From Pseudomonas shahriarae (GTDB taxonomy: Bacteria; Pseudomonadota; Gammaproteobacteria; Pseudomonadales; Pseudomonadaceae): a DNA stretch of 64,000 nt. The stretch is from positions 2,046,001 through 2,110,000 of the forward strand of contig NZ_CP077085.1 of NCBI RefSeq assembly GCF_014268455.2, in the 5' to 3' direction. Numbering within the stretch: position 1 is the stretch's first letter; every line of letters begins with the position of its first letter. Below, one piece after another: positions 57,423 through 64,000 of this stretch. The notes beneath the pieces were generated by a model, which saw only the letters and a program-made list of their open reading frames with translations, was not told where the DNA came from and did no database searches. Made by a program: the position numbers and the translations under genes.

Positions 57423-59381
57423 TTACTTCTTGAGGGCTAGCTGTTCTGGGTAGGCCTTGTCACGTAACGACAACTGTCCGATTTGCTCCGACCCGGCCAT
57501 GCTAATGTGGCCAAGGTCGAAGTAAACTGGTTTGCTGTTCAGGTAGGCCGAACACTCCCCACCCTTGCAAATGTAGTTTCTGACGCTAAAGGTTGATACG
57601 TTTTTGTATTTGCTGGCCATTTCAATAATCTTGTTATTTACTTCGGTTTCACCAGTGTCCGCATACACCCCTCTAGGGCCGCACTGCATGAACGGTATCT
57701 TTATAGCTTTTGCATCGCATCGACGGTCATAGTCCTTGAAGATTGGGACCTTTAATCCGATCACTATTTGCTTATTGGTTTTAGACAGCTCGTCTATCAG
57801 GTCTGCAATGTCTGAGAAGAAATTTTTGCCGTGGTATCTGTAGCCGGGCCAGTCCGCACTAACAAATAGAGTATCGTAATTAGCGATGTTGTCCCTGATC
57901 ATCTTGTTGAATAGTACGCAAGAGTCTCGCGACCGTTCTTTTACGTACTCTCTACTCTTTTCGCCGGAAAGCGGAATGCAGGAATCATGAGAAATGTTTC
58001 TGACGGTTATGTTGTTTTCTTCTGCTATTTGTTTTACATACCCGACGTAGTGGGCAGAGTTTGAGTCTCCGAAAACAAGGACGGTGGGTTTGGCGTCTTT
58101 CGGTCCTAAAATACATTTGTCAGCGCTTATAAGGTCTTTAGAGAACTTCGGTGTTTGACAATTGTAGTCATACCTATAAGCGGCTTTGGTTTGATGGTAG
58201 TGTTCAAGAACCTTTGCGTAGTATCCGTCAGGAGAAAGTGCTTTGATCAGCCCTTTGTTGTTTATGGCGTACAAAGATATCGATACTAGGCATGCGGCGC
58301 ATGCGACTATTGCCGCTGTTCGTGTTTTTGCACCGTTTACTGACGGGGTCCTAAATTGTTTCTCGATAAAGAAGTATGAAAAAATAGTCAGTAGCATCAT
58401 CGCTGCTGCGCAGTAAGCGTATCCAATGCCTACTGGATCCCCATAGGCATACCGATAAAAAGCAAGCACAGGCCAGTGCCACAGGTATAGAGAGAACGAC
58501 ACAAGACCAATGGCTACCATAGGGCGAATCGACAAGGCGCTTCCGACTGCTGTTTTACCAATGCTGCCAGAGGCAATTACCAATGCGGCGCCCAATGATG
58601 GAATCAAGGATATAAAGCCCGGGAACCCCTCGGTTTCCCGAATGAATGCCAAAGACCAGGCGAGCATGGCGACCCCCACAATCCCTATCGCCTCGGAAGC
58701 GAGTCGGCTTGCCCTTCCTTTGATTGCATCGCATGCAAAAAAGGCAAGACCACCTATAAGCAATTCACCCCCGCGAGAAGGCAGCATGTAATAAGCGAAC
58801 GTCGGATCGCTAATCAGCACATGCTCGCCGTACCAAAATGAGGCAGCTGCAAGGACAGAGGCAGCGCCTACAGCCAACATCCGGCCCCCGAACTTTAGGG
58901 TGAGCAGTAGCAGGGCAGGCCATATCAAATAGAACTGTTCTTCAACGCCCAGTGACCACATGTGCAGCAGCGGCACGGTATCAGATGACGCAGCGAAGTA
59001 ACTGGTATCGAGGAACTTCCAGAAATATATGTTCGCAGCGGACAGTGTTGTAGCGATGGCCGAACTGGATAGCGCCTTGGCGTCATCGGGAAGCATGAAC
59101 GCCAGGCCGAACACCAGGGTGCAAAGCGTTACGAAGAATGCAGCAGGCAGGATCCGCCGAACGCGCCGCATGTAAAACTCGCCAAACGAGAATGTGCCTG
59201 CAGCGTGCTGCCTGGCGATGATCCCGGTAATCAAGAAACCGGAAATTACGAAAAAGATGTCTACGCCAACAAATCCGCCCGGCAGCCAGTTTTTATTAAA
59301 GTGGAAAATGACGACGGCCAAAACGGCCAATGCTCTCAACCCGTCAATGTCTGGTCGATAGCTCAAGCTTTTGTTATGCAT
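57423..59381 (-). CDS. O-antigen acyltransferase (AT3 plus SGNH), lysogenic conversion candidate
   Basis: The 652-residue protein has an AT3 integral-membrane domain (residues 1-345, about ten TM helices) with YRPDIDGLRALAVLAVVIFH near the start (His27 region), FFVISGFLITG, and SLGVEEQFYLIWP. A C-terminal periplasmic SGNH domain follows, with GDS at 438-440 and DLGH at 622-625. OafA-type enzymes with this fusion acetylate O-antigen. It is reversed in the late operon and AT-richer, a moron layout. Expressed in the lysogen, it would alter the phage's receptor. Confidence 0.93.
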   Translation of the reverse strand: MHNKSLSYRPDIDGLRALAVLAVVIFHFNKNWLPGGFVGVDIFFVISGFLITGIIARQHAAGTFSFGEFYMRRVRRILPAAFFVTLCTLVFGLAFMLPDDAKALSSSAIATTLSAANIYFWKFLDTSYFAASSDTVPLLHMWSLGVEEQFYLIWPALLLLTLKFGGRMLAVGAASVLAAASFWYGEHVLISDPTFAYYMLPSRGGELLIGGLAFFACDAIKGRASRLASEAIGIVGVAMLAWSLAFIRETEGFPGFISLIPSLGAALVIASGSIGKTAVGSALSIRPMVAIGLVSFSLYLWHWPVLAFYRYAYGDPVGIGYAYCAAAMMLLTIFSYFFIEKQFRTPSVNGAKTRTAAIVACAACLVSISLYAINNKGLIKALSPDGYYAKVLEHYHQTKAAYRYDYNCQTPKFSKDLISADKCILGPKDAKPTVLVFGDSNSAHYVGYVKQIAEENNITVRNISHDSCIPLSGEKSREYVKERSRDSCVLFNKMIRDNIANYDTLFVSADWPGYRYHGKNFFSDIADLIDELSKTNKQIVIGLKVPIFKDYDRRCDAKAIKIPFMQCGPRGVYADTGETEVNNKIIEMASKYKNVSTFSVRNYICKGGECSAYLNSKPVYFDLGHISMAGSEQIGQLSLRDKAYPEQLALKK

Positions 59382-59480
59382 GAATTCCCTTTCTTCGGCA
59401 TGGCCGTGGGCTAATTGATATCGCGCCGGATTCTACAAGCGAACGCCTGACGTGTCAGCGAAGAACGTATAAACCTGATT

Positions 59481-59507
59481 TAGCCCGCCATCGAGCGGGT
59501 TTCTTTT
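59481..59507 (+). terminator. Hairpin-T-tract upstream of the lysin gene
   Basis: AGCCCGC/GCGGGT stem with CATCGA loop, then TTCTTTTT and CTGGAG. It closely matches the element at 55442. Confidence 0.78.
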
Positions 59508-59522
59508 TGCCTGGAGAAAAGC

Positions 59523-59948
59523 ATGACCAGTACAGAGAAAGACCGAGACATCCTGGCGCGCACGCTCTGGGGTGAAGCCCGCGGTGAAGGACTGGCCGGC
59601 CAGATCGCTGTGGCCTGGACCATCCGCAACCGCGTGTTCGACGGCAAGGCCAAGTCCTGGTGGGGCGAGGGCTACGCCGGCGTGTGCCTGAAGCCTTGGC
59701 AGTTCAGCTGCTGGAACCAGAACGACCCGAACTACGCCTACCTCAGCGGTGCGAAGCCGATCCCGGCCGCGCAGCTCGCCCAGGCCCAGCGTGCTGCTGA
59801 CCAGGTGATGGCCGGCGCGGTACCTGATCCAACCGGCGGGGCCACGCACTACTACGCAACCACGATGCCCAAGGCACCGGCCTGGGCGGCGAAGGCCAAG
59901 CAGACGCTGCGCCTCGGGCATCACATCTTTTTCAAGGATGTGCCGTGA
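59523..59948 (+). CDS. Endolysin, SleB-type cell wall hydrolase
   Basis: The 141-residue protein is of the Hydrolase_2 family: DRDILARTLWGEARGEG (catalytic Glu18), VAWTIRNRV, and LKPWQFSCWNQNDPN. It degrades peptidoglycan after the holin opens the membrane. It has no signal peptide, so it depends on a holin. The GTG/ATG start of Rz overlaps its stop. Confidence 0.93.
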   Translation: MTSTEKDRDILARTLWGEARGEGLAGQIAVAWTIRNRVFDGKAKSWWGEGYAGVCLKPWQFSCWNQNDPNYAYLSGAKPIPAAQLAQAQRAADQVMAGAVPDPTGGATHYYATTMPKAPAWAAKAKQTLRLGHHIFFKDVP

Positions 59949-60505
59949 TGACGCCCGTACAGAAGCTGGCCGGGCTGGTGGTGCTGACTCTGGTGCTGAT
60001 GGCCATCGCTGCCGGCGTCACCTGGCAGGTTCAGGAATGGCGCATGGGCAAGAGGCTGGCCGAGCAGGACGGCCTGCACCAGGACGAGCTGGACAGGATC
60101 AGCGCGGTGGCCATCAAGCAAGTGCGCGACGAGCAGGACAGGCGCCTGGGCCTGGAGAAGACGCTGGCCACCTCCGATCAACAACACACCCGAGAACTTT
60201 CCGATGCTCAACGCAACCAGGCCCGCCTGCTTGACCGCCTTGCTACTACTGATTTGCGGCTGTCAGTCCTTCTCGACGCCACGGATTCAGCCAGTGGCTG
60301 CAACGTGCCTCCCGCCTCCGGCGCCGTCGGCGTGGTTCATGCAGCCCGTCGAGCCCAACTTGACCCAGCGCATGCTCAACGAATTATCGCCATCACCGAT
60401 GCCGGCGACCAAGGATTGATCGCGCTGCGGGCGTGCCAGGCGTATGTCAGGGCTGTGGCCCCCTCAATACTTTCAACTCCAGCAGCAGCCGCTGATTCTC
60501 CCTGA
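59948..60505 (+). CDS. i-spanin Rz-like protein
   Basis: The 185-residue protein has one N-terminal TM (LAGLVVLTLVLMAIAAGVTW) and a long periplasmic coiled coil (EWRMGKRLAEQDGLHQDELDRISAV... ) as in Rz. The C-terminal part is read over the Rz1 gene. It starts at the ATG 59948 or an adjacent GTG 59945, both overlapping the lysin stop. It joins Rz1 to fuse inner and outer membranes. Confidence 0.88.
   Translation: MTPVQKLAGLVVLTLVLMAIAAGVTWQVQEWRMGKRLAEQDGLHQDELDRISAVAIKQVRDEQDRRLGLEKTLATSDQQHTRELSDAQRNQARLLDRLATTDLRLSVLLDATDSASGCNVPPASGAVGVVHAARRAQLDPAHAQRIIAITDAGDQGLIALRACQAYVRAVAPSILSTPAAAADSP
60204..60419 (+). CDS. o-spanin Rz1-like lipoprotein embedded in Rz
   Basis: The 71-residue frame, wholly inside Rz in another frame, has a lipoprotein signal with lipobox ICGC (Cys20) after a Leu-rich core. 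A short Pro-rich mature part (CLPPPAPSAWFMQPVEP) is typical of Rz1. It is an outer-membrane partner of Rz. Confidence 0.88.
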   Translation: MLNATRPACLTALLLLICGCQSFSTPRIQPVAATCLPPPAPSAWFMQPVEPNLTQRMLNELSPSPMPATKD

Positions 60506-60803
60506 AGAGATGGTCGCGTTGATCGGTCACCAGGTCGACGCTTCGAAAGCTTCTCTTGTCGGCCTGGTCATTGCCCATCGCCGATATGCGCTCAAGGGCG
60601 TCCTTCAGTGCCGCCTCTGCAGTCGCTTTGCCGGTTGCGAGCAGGTCATTCATCTGGACCAGGCCCGCAACGTTCGCCCGCGCCTTGCTCAGCAGGCGAT
60701 AGGCGGTTGTGAGCTCGTCCTCGAGTAGCGCGCACTGGTGCTTGTACATTTCCAGGGGCGTGGGGCACCCAAGCCACGTCGAGGTGTCTTCGTCGATGTT
60801 CAT
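60447..60803 (-). CDS. Coiled-coil protein downstream of a LexA-like box
   Basis: The 118-residue helical protein (MNIDEDTSTWLGCPTPLEMYKHQCALLEDELTTAYRLLSKARA) has two predicted coiled-coil stretches and no known motif. The ATG at 60803 lies 18 bp from a CTGT-N8-ACAG palindrome, suggesting SOS control. It overlaps the Rz end tail-to-tail by 59 bp. The function is unknown; its placement at the phage end, reversed, is accessory-like. Confidence 0.7.
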   Translation of the reverse strand: MNIDEDTSTWLGCPTPLEMYKHQCALLEDELTTAYRLLSKARANVAGLVQMNDLLATGKATAEAALKDALERISAMGNDQADKRSFRSVDLVTDQRDHLFRENQRLLLELKVLRGPQP

Positions 60804-60821
60804 TGTGGGACAATCCGAATG

Positions 60822-60837
60822 CTGTATGTGCATACAG
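60822..60837 (-). promoter_or_regulatory. LexA-like box
   Basis: CTGTATGTGCATACAG, 16 bp, fits CTGT(N8)ACAG with arms extended to CTGTATG/CATACAG. It lies directly upstream of the minus-strand gene at 60803. Confidence 0.72.
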
Positions 60838-60899
60838 TAATCGAGGTTTGCGGGTTGTGCGATGTGAGGCGACGAACTGCAGGTGTTCCCGGCGATCAG

Positions 60900-61106
60900 T
60901 TAGGGAGCATTGAGAACGGCCAAGGTTAGCTTGATGAACTCTTCGTTGCGGTCGATGGCGTCCAATGCGCCGCGAACGTTGTCGGCCACTTCGGTGCCGC
61001 CTTGCTGCTCAACCCAATTTGTCAGCTCCATGATGGCCGCTTCAAGGGCGAGTTGGTTTTCGTTGATTTTGGACAGCAGGGAAGGGAGCAGGTCAGAGTT
61101 CGGCAT
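60900..61106 (-). CDS. Hypothetical small protein, 68 aa
   Basis: MPNSDLLPSLLSKINENQLALEAAIMELTNWVEQQGGTEVADNVRGALDAIDRNEEFIKLTLAVL is fully helical and acidic, with GGAGGA upstream of the ATG. It is the last phage gene before attR. The family is not recognised. Confidence 0.68.
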   Translation of the reverse strand: MPNSDLLPSLLSKINENQLALEAAIMELTNWVEQQGGTEVADNVRGALDAIDRNEEFIKLTLAVLNAP

Positions 61107-61298
61107 CGGTGTTCCTCCTTGGAGTGAACAGCGTAGCAGTTGGGTTGCTTGGTGGTGGATTGTGTTCGGTCGGCAGGACGCCGCGGGAGGGGCTTAATCT
61201 TGTACCACTTTTTGTACCAATGACCGTGTTTGGCAGGGTAAATCCGGGTATTTCTGAGGGAGCAAACCCCCGGATTCATTGGCTTTCGCTACTTACCA

Positions 61299-61340
61299 CT
61301 ACCCATTGAAAATCGCTGTGTAATTCTGTTCCAGGGACAT
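61299..61340 (-). pseudogene. Orphaned native start of folE
   Basis: ATG at 61340 gives [10 protein letters not shown], the native FolE N-terminus, then runs through the att core into phage DNA and stops after FNG. This 13-codon remnant sits 67 bp downstream of the Smr gene, where folE would follow in the uninterrupted chromosome. Confidence 0.93.
61312..61333. repeat. attR
   Basis: It is identical to attL over 22 bp. Phage sequence lies to the left and the native folE start and leader to the right. Confidence 0.95.
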
Positions 61341-61407
61341 GAAACTACCTGTGGGATTTTCGCAAAGTGCAAGGGTACGGTGGCCGGCAGATCGCTGCAA
61401 GCGTGGG

Positions 61408-61965
61408 TTACTCGTCACGCCCTTCGAGCATCGTGCGCTTGAGCATCACATACACCGCCCCGGCACCGCCATGGCGCGGTTGGCAGGAGGTGAAACCGAG
61501 CACTTGGGTGTGCTGGCGCAACCAGGTGTTGACGTGGCTTTTGATCATCGGGCGCTTGCCGTCCAGGCGCACGGCCTTGCCGTGGGTCACGCGCACGCAG
61601 CGGATTTCGAACTTGGTGGCTTCGGCCAGGAAGGCCCAGAGGGTTTCCCGGGCCTTTTCCACAGTCATGCCGTGCAGGTCGAGGCTGCCTTCGAAGGGGA
61701 TCTGTCCGGCCTTGAGCTTGCGCACCTGGCTTTCCTGGACCCCGTCGCGGGACCACATCAACTCGTCCTCGGGGCTGACGTCAATCACGAACTGGTCCGA
61801 CAGACCGTCCACCGTGGTGGCATCCGTACGCACCGTGGCCGCCTGGCGCAGTTTGGCGATCTGTGCGCGGTCGGTCTTGGGTTTGCCGGTGTCGGCACGG
61901 TCGTGCTTGATCGGCTTGACACCGCGCAGCTCGTTTTTGAACAGGGAAAAATCGTCGTCTTGCAT
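61408..61965 (-). CDS. Smr/MutS2-domain protein
   Basis: The 185-residue protein has a C-terminal Smr domain: SLDLHGMTVEKAREALW-like (here LDLHGMTVEKARETLW), RCVRVTHGKAVRLDGKRPMIKSHVNTWL, and PRHGGAGAVYVMLKR. This nuclease-associated domain is found in SmrA-type proteins. The first half is linker-like. In the unintegrated chromosome it would directly precede folE on this strand. Confidence 0.92.
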   Translation of the reverse strand: MQDDDFSLFKNELRGVKPIKHDRADTGKPKTDRAQIAKLRQAATVRTDATTVDGLSDQFVIDVSPEDELMWSRDGVQESQVRKLKAGQIPFEGSLDLHGMTVEKARETLWAFLAEATKFEIRCVRVTHGKAVRLDGKRPMIKSHVNTWLRQHTQVLGFTSCQPRHGGAGAVYVMLKRTMLEGRDE

Positions 61966-62041
61966 GTCAGCCTCCGCGAAGGGCGGGCAGTTTACCCAAA
62001 TCGAGGCGGTTGATGCGGGACAAAACGCTATCAGTGTTCCC

Positions 62042-62362
62042 TCAATCGTGCTTTTTCATCAGGTGCGAGGCGATGTTCAGCGACAGCGGCTGGTGCATAC
62101 GGCGCCGGCAACGGCGCCACCACCAAATTCCCAGCCACAGGATCAACAGCCCGCCGGCCAACAGCAGCGCCGCGCCGCCGGGGCTGGTATCGAGCTCGCC
62201 GAGCGCGGGCGAATGGCCCAGCAGCGCGGCTGCACCCGCCAACGAAAGCAGCAAGCCAAACAGCGCGAGCAACGCAGCAAACGCTACGCCCAGGCGCAGA
62301 CGCCAGTTGCTCGGGCCCTTGGGGCGCAAGCGACGAGCGTCAAAACCATCGGATATCTTCAT
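62042..62362 (-). CDS. Small membrane protein, two TM segments
   Basis: The 106-residue protein begins MKISDGFDARRLRPKGPSNWRLRLG and has hydrophobic segments at about 26-50 and 62-82. A very basic stretch (WWWRRCRRRMHQ) follows. The start at 62362 is preferred to longer upstream extensions, which are compositionally non-coding. Function is unknown. Confidence 0.75.
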   Translation of the reverse strand: MKISDGFDARRLRPKGPSNWRLRLGVAFAALLALFGLLLSLAGAAALLGHSPALGELDTSPGGAALLLAGGLLILWLGIWWWRRCRRRMHQPLSLNIASHLMKKHD

Positions 62363-62502
62363 TCCGACCTTTCCTCCAGGGTATCGGCCCTTCGACCGGA
62401 AGATAAACAACTTGTTCCGGGCTGGGAGGCAATTGCGGTAAATGACAGGCTTTAGCGGATGAGCGGGGCCTGAGGTGGCCGCGCCGCTCATCAACAGTGC
62501 GA

Positions 62503-63093
62503 TCAGATCAGATCTTGGGTCAAGGCGAGGGTGGCGAAGTTGTCGGCCATGATGGCCATTTCCGTTTGCTGCACATGTTCGGCGCTGAGGATGCCGCCCT
62601 TGTAAGGCAGGTCGCGGGTGGCGCAGGCGTCTTCCACCAGGGTGCAACGAAAGCCCAGGTTCTTCGCTGCGCGCACCGTGGTGCTGACGCTGGAGTGGCT
62701 CATGAAACCACAGACGATCAAGTCCAGGGAGCCCAGCTCCTGCAGGGTTTTTTCCAGCGGCGTGCCGTGGAAAGCGCTGGGCAGCAGCTTGCCGATGATG
62801 GTTTCGTCATCGTGCGGCTCCAGGCCGGGGATGAATTCGCCGCGCTCGCCCTGGGGGTCGAACAGGCCGCCGACGGTGCCCAGGTGACGGACATGCACGA
62901 TCGGGCGCCCGGCCTTGCGGGCGGCAGCACTCAGTTGCTTGATGTTTTCCACGGCGGCGTCCATGCCCGACAGGGCGAGCGGGCCGCTCAAATATTCTTT
63001 CTGGGCATCGATGATCACAAGGGTCGCGTGGCTCAAATTGGCCGGTGCGTAACCGCGACCGCTGAGTTGAAACATCGTCTTTGGAACGGACAT
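62503..63093 (-). CDS. Isochorismatase-like hydrolase with Ser at the catalytic Cys position
   Basis: The 196-residue protein has an isochorismatase-type fold: Asp29 in LVIIDAQKEY and Lys102 in IIGKLLPSAF. The nucleophile motif, usually ending H-A-C-V, here reads GFMSHSSV (129-136) with Ser135 in place of Cys. The remaining core is intact. Either Ser acts in catalysis, the chemistry differs (as in true isochorismatases lacking Cys), or it is inactive. The substrate is unknown. Confidence 0.88.
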   Translation of the reverse strand: MSVPKTMFQLSGRGYAPANLSHATLVIIDAQKEYLSGPLALSGMDAAVENIKQLSAAARKAGRPIVHVRHLGTVGGLFDPQGERGEFIPGLEPHDDETIIGKLLPSAFHGTPLEKTLQELGSLDLIVCGFMSHSSVSTTVRAAKNLGFRCTLVEDACATRDLPYKGGILSAEHVQQTEMAIMADNFATLALTQDLI

Positions 63094-63332
63094 TCTGGGG
63101 CTCCTGTGAGTGGGGCTTTTGCGACATTGTCCTCTGGCTGAGCGGTTCTGTGAATCGCTACTAACGTAAGGTGCGCCGTTGTTGGCCTACAGCCATGTCA
63201 AGAGGGACAGCGGTATAGCAGAAAAACCTTGAATCAGGTTGAGTCTGACCCGCCGTCGCAGTTTTTCATACATCGTCCGTACAGCTTAAGGCTGTTAGAA
63301 TTGCCAGTCGTTTTTTCCTGGAGCTTGCCCCC

Positions 63333-64000
63333 GTGATCACTTCCCGCCTGCGCACCTTGCGCGACCATATCCGTTGGGCTGTCAGCCGTTTCCATGGGGA
63401 AGACCTGTTTTTTGGCCATGGTACGGACAATGCCTGGGACGAAGCCCGGCAATTGGTACTGGGTGCACTGCACCTGCCTTGGGAAATTGCCGACAGCTAC
63501 CTGGACTGCAACCTCGAAGAAGAAGAGATTTCCCACGTACAGCGTCTGCTGCATCGCCGTATCCACGAGCGCGTGCCCACGGCCTACCTGTTGAAAGAAG
63601 CCTGGTTCTGCGGCATGTCGTTTATCGTCGACGAGCGCGTGCTGATCCCGCGCTCACCGATTGGCGAGTTGATCGAAAACCGCTTTGAACCCTGGCTGGC
63701 CCAGCCGCCGGCGCGCATCCTTGACCTGTGCACCGGCTCCGGTTGCATCGGCATCGCCTGTGCCTACGAGTTCCAGGAAGCCGAAGTGGTGCTGGGGGAC
63801 TTGTCCTTCGAAGCGCTGGAAGTGGCCAACCAGAACATCGAGCGCCATGGCGCCGACGAGCGCGTGTACACCGTGCAGGGTGATGGCTTCGACGGTTTGC
63901 CCGGCCAGCGTTTTGACCTGATTGTGTCCAACCCGCCGTATGTCGATGCCGAAGACTTTGCCGACATGCCCGATGAATACCAGCACGAACCCGAATTGGG
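63333..64000 (+). CDS. prmB: PrmB, ribosomal protein L3 glutamine methyltransferase, 3' end outside the window
   Basis: It starts at a GTG (63333) with GGAG 9 nt upstream. It begins [20 protein letters not shown] and has the SAM motif [15 protein letters not shown] and the catalytic NPPY at residues 200-203. That combination marks the HemK/PrmB family, and the N-terminus fits PrmB, which methylates a Gln of ribosomal protein L3. It is cut by the window edge. Confidence 0.94.
   Translation, partial: MITSRLRTLRDHIRWAVSRFHGEDLFFGHGTDNAWDEARQLVLGALHLPWEIADSYLDCNLEEEEISHVQRLLHRRIHERVPTAYLLKEAWFCGMSFIVDERVLIPRSPIGELIENRFEPWLAQPPARILDLCTGSGCIGIACAYEFQEAEVVLGDLSFEALEVANQNIERHGADERVYTVQGDGFDGLPGQRFDLIVSNPPYVDAEDFADMPDEYQHEPEL

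Noticed and set aside
60444..60728. Plus-strand frame after Rz
   Set aside because: It is the antisense of the coiled-coil gene behind the LexA-like box and has no start context.
61367..62455. A 362-codon plus-strand open frame
   Set aside because: It is the antisense shadow of the Smr gene and its neighbour, with low-complexity composition and no ribosome site.

Overview
The window is from a Pseudomonas of the fluorescens group. The basis is the gene content (apeB, minCDE, a complete urate-to-glyoxylate purine pathway, folE behind an Smr gene, prmB), the high GC content, and the REP palindromes of the GTGGGAGCGGGCTTGC type that dot the chromosomal flanks. There are no rRNA or tRNA genes and no CRISPR array. 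Two chromosomal flanks (1-19,598 and 61,334-64,000) surround one apparently intact 41.7 kb lambdoid, HK97-type siphoviral prophage (19,599-61,333).

Left flank. In order: apeB (partial), an RluA-family pseudouridine synthase, minE-minD-minC, a lipid A acyltransferase, a patatin-like phospholipase, and then a purine locus. The purine locus holds an OmpK/Tsx-like channel, an NCS2 permease, puuD, allA, alc, uraD, puuE, divergent uraH, a LysE exporter and an AzgA-type permease. The encoded route is urate -> 5-hydroxyisourate (PuuD) -> OHCU (UraH) -> allantoin (UraD) -> allantoate (PuuE) -> ureidoglycolate (Alc) -> glyoxylate (AllA). A TTGTATACAA palindrome recurs at three places in the locus's control regions. 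A MarR regulator with a divergent aminotransferase and GST, then a glutaredoxin-like protein, lead to folE.

Prophage. The 22-bp att core lies inside the first codons of folE. The native start ([10 protein letters not shown]) is stranded at the right end, 41.7 kb away, while the phage supplies a substitute GTG start ([10 protein letters not shown]) 22 bp behind its integrase. The leftward early operon runs from a PL/OL region near 30,650 to int. It contains a LuxR-type HTH protein in the position of lambda N, many small genes, a cytosine methyltransferase with nine tandem motif repeats, and three plus-strand genes, one of them AT-rich cargo. The immunity region has an S24-type repressor followed, in what looks like one operon, by a zinc-ribbon protein and a coiled-coil/TM protein in the position of lambda rexAB. 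Five 17-bp operators form OL and OR. The rightward operon holds cro, a Rha/KilAC protein, two replication proteins, a YbcO-like nuclease, a second complete tyrosine recombinase and Q. A pR'-like promoter with tandem terminators follows Q. After hicAB come a holin, HNH, a candidate cos, the terminase, the HK97 head genes and a lambda-like tail set with a GGGAAAG -1 frameshift. Next are a tailspike with an SGNH esterase domain, an oppositely transcribed O-acyltransferase, a SleB lysin, Rz/Rz1, a gene behind a LexA-like box, and attR.

Right flank. It contains the Smr gene that normally precedes folE, a small membrane protein, an isochorismatase-like hydrolase with Ser at the Cys position, and prmB (partial).
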